From NCBI GenBank assembly GCA_902491895.1, contig CABUJH010000007.1, positions 1-55,365 on the forward strand: a stretch of DNA of 55,365 bases. Direction: 5' to 3'. The stretch's first letter is position 1. Each line of letters starts with the position of its first letter. A program made the translations under genes and the position numbers. Positions 52,183 through 55,365 of this stretch are shown in pieces. The notes beneath the pieces are model-generated. The model was not told where the DNA came from and made no database searches. It saw nothing but the letters and a program-made list of their open reading frames with translations. Source of the stretch: an uncultured Collinsella sp. (lineage in GTDB: Bacteria; Actinomycetota; Coriobacteriia; Coriobacteriales; Coriobacteriaceae).

Positions 52183-52244
52183 CAATCTTGCTCTCTAATT
52201 AATCAAGAATCAGTATAATTTTGATTAGCTAGAGAGCAAGATTG
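52183..52244 (+). promoter_or_regulatory. Long palindromic operator over the promoter of the AAA_14 ATPase gene
   Basis: CAATCTTGCTCTCTA (52183-52197) and TAGAGAGCAAGATTG (52230-52244) are perfect 15-bp arms; TAATCAA and TTGATTA extend the pairing inwards, and TATAAT (52214-52219) lies at the centre. The right arm overlaps the GGAG ribosome binding site, so binding there, or mRNA folding, would stop expression. Confidence 0.6.
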
Positions 52245-52251
52245 GAGAATC

Positions 52252-53604
52252 ATGGCATTCAACGACTTGATCGCCCAGAAAATAAAGGACTTTGAACAGC
52301 AGGGGGTTCCGCAGGTCTTTGAGCGAGACCTTGATCTAGGAAACCCACAGGAGCCAAAGCGCGACAACATCGTAAATGTGATTGTGGGGGCCCGCCGTTG
52401 TGGAAAGACGTATCGCCTGTATCAGGAGATGCGGTGGCTTCAGAGCCGGGGCGTCGAGCTTGACCGGATGCTTTACTTCAATTTTGAGGATGAGCGCTTG
52501 CGCCCGTATGAGCCATCGCTGCTGGCGGACGTGCTCGACACGTTCTATGCGCTGTATCCTGTTGCTCGAACCGAGGGCGCTTACATTTTCTTTGACGAGA
52601 TCCAGGAAATTCCCGAATGGGGTGCGTTTCTGCGGCGTGTAGTCGATACGGAGAAAGCGACCGTCTATGTGACGGGATCTTCTTCCAAGATGCTGTCCTC
52701 AGAACTTAAGAGCGAGTTCAGGGGTCGTTCTCTTGTGCGAGAGCTTTTTCCGTTGAGTTTTTCGGAATACGTTCGATATAAGACGGGGAGCGTTCCCGAG
52801 CCAGATGCGACCTTTTCCCCGAGCGATGCAGCGCTGCTTCGACATCATCTGATCGGGTATCTTGAACAAGGGGGATTCATCGCGACACTTGAGCAGACGC
52901 CTGCAGACGCGATTCAGCTGCTGCAGGAATATGCTTCGCGAACGGTCGCCATGGACGTCGTTGAACGTTACGACGTCAAGAACCCTCGCCTGGCATCGCT
53001 GTTCTTGACGCGGTGTATGGCATCTTCGGGACGAGAGCTGTCAGTGAACAAAGTGTACAACGAGTTCAAGAGCAGACAGATACCCGTCAGTCGTAATTCG
53101 CTCAGCGATTTACTTGAGTATTATGAGGACGCCTACCTGTTATTTTCTGTGCCGGAGTTCACGCGTTCACTGGCAAATAACATGCGGTCTGCGTCTAAGG
53201 TCTACGCTGTCGACCCTGCGATGTTTGGAGCATTCTCTCCCGCATCGGCATTGGACCAGGGCCAGAGGCTCGAGACCGCAGTGTTCAATGCGCTAAGAAG
53301 AAGGACTCCCGCGGTGAGGACCGGCTCGGTCTGCCGCCTGCTAATCAAAGAGAAGAGCAAAAGCCATGAGGTAGACTTTGTGGCTGGGGACGCGCTTCTC
53401 ATGCGGGCTTATAGCCTGATTCAGGTGAGTGCGGATATGGCAAGTGAGAAAACGCGCGAGCGCGAAATTGCCGCGCTTGATGCCTCGATGGCCCAGTTTG
53501 ATCTTGGCGAGTCGGCAATCGTTACCATGGATGAACAGACCGATATTCCATGCGAGCACGGTGTGGTACACGTTATGCCCGCATGGAAGTGGCTCCTTGC
53601 CTAA
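52252..53604 (+). CDS. AAA_14/DUF4143 family ATPase
   Basis: 450 residues. An N-terminal AAA domain has Walker A VGARRCGKTYR near residue 45, Walker B YIFFDEIQEIPEW near residue 115 and the sensor VTGSSSKMLS near residue 142; the C-terminal DUF4143 half contains SKVYAVDPAMFGAF and ends in a nuclease-like SHEVDFVAGDALLMRAYSLIQVS segment (near residue 380), similar to the restriction-fold tail of this family. Function of the family is largely unknown. The AT-rich, palindromic control region suggests autoregulation and recent acquisition. Confidence 0.85.
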   Translation: MAFNDLIAQKIKDFEQQGVPQVFERDLDLGNPQEPKRDNIVNVIVGARRCGKTYRLYQEMRWLQSRGVELDRMLYFNFEDERLRPYEPSLLADVLDTFYALYPVARTEGAYIFFDEIQEIPEWGAFLRRVVDTEKATVYVTGSSSKMLSSELKSEFRGRSLVRELFPLSFSEYVRYKTGSVPEPDATFSPSDAALLRHHLIGYLEQGGFIATLEQTPADAIQLLQEYASRTVAMDVVERYDVKNPRLASLFLTRCMASSGRELSVNKVYNEFKSRQIPVSRNSLSDLLEYYEDAYLLFSVPEFTRSLANNMRSASKVYAVDPAMFGAFSPASALDQGQRLETAVFNALRRRTPAVRTGSVCRLLIKEKSKSHEVDFVAGDALLMRAYSLIQVSADMASEKTREREIAALDASMAQFDLGESAIVTMDEQTDIPCEHGVVHVMPAWKWLLA

Positions 53605-53677
53605 TCATCTATGGGCCTGTGGGGTCAGGACCTCCTGGCTCCTTCATCACGGTTGGGGAGCACGTTGCTGCGCCAGG

Positions 53678-55174
53678 CTAGTCCTGGGCTTTGATACTCG
53701 GCAGGAGAATCTGGGCGAGGTAGTCGGTCTCGAGTTTGGTCGCGGCGTCGGCTTTGCCGTTTTTACCGACCAGTACGTTCTTGATCTGGCTATAGGTGTA
53801 GCGGTTGCCGGTCGTAAGCTCGACAAGCTCAATGGCCGTGTCCATGGGGTAGGTTGACACGGGGTTCTGCGTCCGTCCGTTGATGGTCTGGGGCACCACG
53901 TACGGATAGACGGGGCCGCTGGCGTAGACGGTATAACCGTTGCCTAGATTGGCCGCACCCAAAACCGTATCGCCTTCATCGGGCGTAAAGCTCTCGCCCT
54001 CGCGCACCGCGACGAGCGTCACGAGCGGCGTATTGGTGTCGTCGTCCAGATAGATGCATAGCGTGCTTCCGTTTTGCCAAGTTGCGACCTTGCCGTACCA
54101 CTCGACGGGAATATCGAGCTGGTAGAGGTCGGTTGCCTTGTGGCGAGCGTCAGCATCACGGGATGCCTGTGCCTTTTGCGCGCTCACGGCATTGACGGCG
54201 GCGTCGCGCCGCGCGGTTGCTGCCTGCTGGAGCACCTTGGCAGCCGCGGCGGAGCTCGCACCGCCCTCTTCGGCATACTTGGCGGCGGTATCGATCTGGT
54301 CGTCAGTCACTGTGTCGGCCGAAGGCGTCTTGAGCTTAAAGGTGGCCTGGGCACTTAAATCCTGTCCATCGCTCTTAACGGTGACCTGCGTCTTGGTGGT
54401 CGGGACGGTATAGATGGTGCCGTCGGCCGCGATGGGGGAGGCGGCGATGGAGAGCGTGTAATCGCCGGGCAGCAGTTTGATGCCGCGGCCGTGCTCGTCA
54501 ACATAGAGCGTTTCGCTCACGGAGGAGCCATCAGCGTCCTGACCGCTTACCTGTACGGGAATCTTGGAGCCGGTGGAACAGTCGAGGCCCGCGGCATGCA
54601 CGCCAATCTGCACTGACATCATCGTGTGGGCATTGGCGGCGACAGCGGCAGCCTGCTCTTGCTGATATCCGTTCCAGGCAGCATAGCCTGCGCCGCCGGC
54701 GACGAGCGCGACGGCCACGACACCGGCGACCATCAGATTGCGGCGCTTGGGCGACATCTTGCGATGGCGAACCTCGGCCTCGCGTGCCGAGGGAACGGAC
54801 GGCAGGGGAATATCGCCCATGGCGATGGTCTCGTCCACGGCTGGTGCGGAACCCAGGCCAGGAAGCTCGCGGGTCAGCGAATCCTCGGCCGGCAAGCTGT
54901 CGAGCAAGACGGTTTCCTCGCCCGTGTCGGATTCGGGCTGGTTGTCGGCCTCGCTTTCGGTGTCTTCGTGACCTGCCTCATCTTCGGCAGGCTCAACGTC
55001 GCCTGCATCCTGATCATCGGGCTGTGCCTCGATTTCCGGTTCATCCTGCATATCAACGCTCGAATCGTCAAACGCAACATCGTCAAGCGAAATCCGGTCT
55101 AGGCTCTCCAGGGCCTCGGCACACGCTTCTGCATCTTGGGCCGCATCCTCTTGGCCCATTGTCTCATCATTCAT
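53678..55174 (-). CDS. Acidic single-pass membrane protein of unknown function
   Basis: 498 residues from ATG 55174 (GGGGGA upstream; the frame to 55330 is rejected). A cytoplasmic acidic region of about 140 residues (SLDDVAFDDSSVD; PEIEAQPDD) precedes a basic stop (KMSPKRRN) and one membrane segment (LMVAGVVAVALVAGGAGYAAW, residues about 148-168). The extracytoplasmic part has a beta domain with KLLPGDYTLSIAASP, a helical Ala-rich region and a C-terminal domain (VEWYGKVATWQNGSTLCIYLDD). No family assigned. Similar acidic-tail membrane proteins are common in Coriobacteriia. Confidence 0.78.
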   Translation of the reverse strand: MNDETMGQEDAAQDAEACAEALESLDRISLDDVAFDDSSVDMQDEPEIEAQPDDQDAGDVEPAEDEAGHEDTESEADNQPESDTGEETVLLDSLPAEDSLTRELPGLGSAPAVDETIAMGDIPLPSVPSAREAEVRHRKMSPKRRNLMVAGVVAVALVAGGAGYAAWNGYQQEQAAAVAANAHTMMSVQIGVHAAGLDCSTGSKIPVQVSGQDADGSSVSETLYVDEHGRGIKLLPGDYTLSIAASPIAADGTIYTVPTTKTQVTVKSDGQDLSAQATFKLKTPSADTVTDDQIDTAAKYAEEGGASSAAAAKVLQQAATARRDAAVNAVSAQKAQASRDADARHKATDLYQLDIPVEWYGKVATWQNGSTLCIYLDDDTNTPLVTLVAVREGESFTPDEGDTVLGAANLGNGYTVYASGPVYPYVVPQTINGRTQNPVSTYPMDTAIELVELTTGNRYTYSQIKNVLVGKNGKADAATKLETDYLAQILLPSIKAQD

Positions 55175-55365
55175 ACATCCCCCAAGCTCAATATCGGGAC
55201 AACACTGTACCCAAAAATGGAGCCATATAAAGCGCGTGCGAAATATAAGATCCGATTTAACCTGAGCGCATCGTTCGGCCGCATCCTCGCGGCGGCAAAA
55301 GGCCCCCGGAACGCGAACGATGAACTGCACCCCAAAACTTGGACGGCTTAAATAAAAGCTACGCC
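55175..55365. other. Upstream region of the last gene, to window end
   Basis: No gene or repeat recognised. Contains the promoter side of the minus-strand gene at 55174. Confidence 0.4.

Overview
The window comes from a high-GC anaerobic actinobacterium of the class Coriobacteriia, most likely Collinsella. The evidence is a dnaK-grpE-dnaJ-hspR cluster with clpB nearby (the HspR arrangement of Actinobacteria), a LuxR-type regulator carrying a large membrane domain (typical of Coriobacteriia), luxS, a PTS IIA protein with a family 1 glycosidase, and hydrogenase maturation genes. The genus call is an inference from gene content and style; no rRNA or tRNA gene was found in the window.

Layout. 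0-1 kb: istB and right end of an IS21-family element with no istA in view. 1-7 kb: an O-acyltransferase with SGNH domain (-), a ribokinase and nucleoside hydrolase pair, luxS and a DUF4867-like gene. 7-13 kb: a 6-phospho-beta-glucosidase and a three-gene signalling operon (degenerate sensor, histidine kinase, NarL-type regulator). 13-17.4 kb (-): a lipoprotein and a zinc-ribbon/SPFH membrane trio related to Bacillus YdjG/YdjI. 17.7-22.5 kb: membrane LuxR regulator (+) and the magnesium P-type ATPase mgtA (-), whose long leader carries a short reading frame with a perfect Shine-Dalgarno. 22.7-26.8 kb: pyrE, an AT-richer Fic gene (-) with palindromic operators, PTS IIA and a lipoprotein. 27.3-34 kb (-): a phosphatase, hypE, hypD, hypC, hypF, nikR and a small helical protein, probably one nickel-linked hydrogenase maturation operon. 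34.2-39.3 kb: thioredoxin (-), a degenerate uracil-DNA-glycosylase-like gene, and nadA-nadB-nadC-niaR for de novo NAD synthesis and its repressor. 39.6-51.6 kb: a 2[4Fe-4S] ferredoxin (-), the heat-shock operon dnaK-grpE-dnaJ-hspR, an aconitase-family hydratase, an exported protein (-) and clpB. 51.7-55.2 kb: a small acidic protein, an AAA_14/DUF4143 ATPase under a long palindrome, and an acidic single-pass membrane protein (-).

Regulatory connections that can be read from the sequence: niaR closes the nad operon and a 44-bp palindrome covers the nadA promoter; hspR closes the dnaK operon and the dnaK and clpB promoters share a 27-bp block; the glycosidase and PTS IIA genes share a promoter with an identical 16-bp upstream motif at identical spacing.

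The most unusual content is intergenic. At least six families of hairpin repeats fill the gaps. One family, directly downstream of pyrE, a lipoprotein gene, niaR and hspR, folds into a three-level structure whose stems differ in sequence between copies yet keep base pairing (compensatory changes). This is the strongest candidate for an undescribed structured RNA or structured mobile DNA element in the window.
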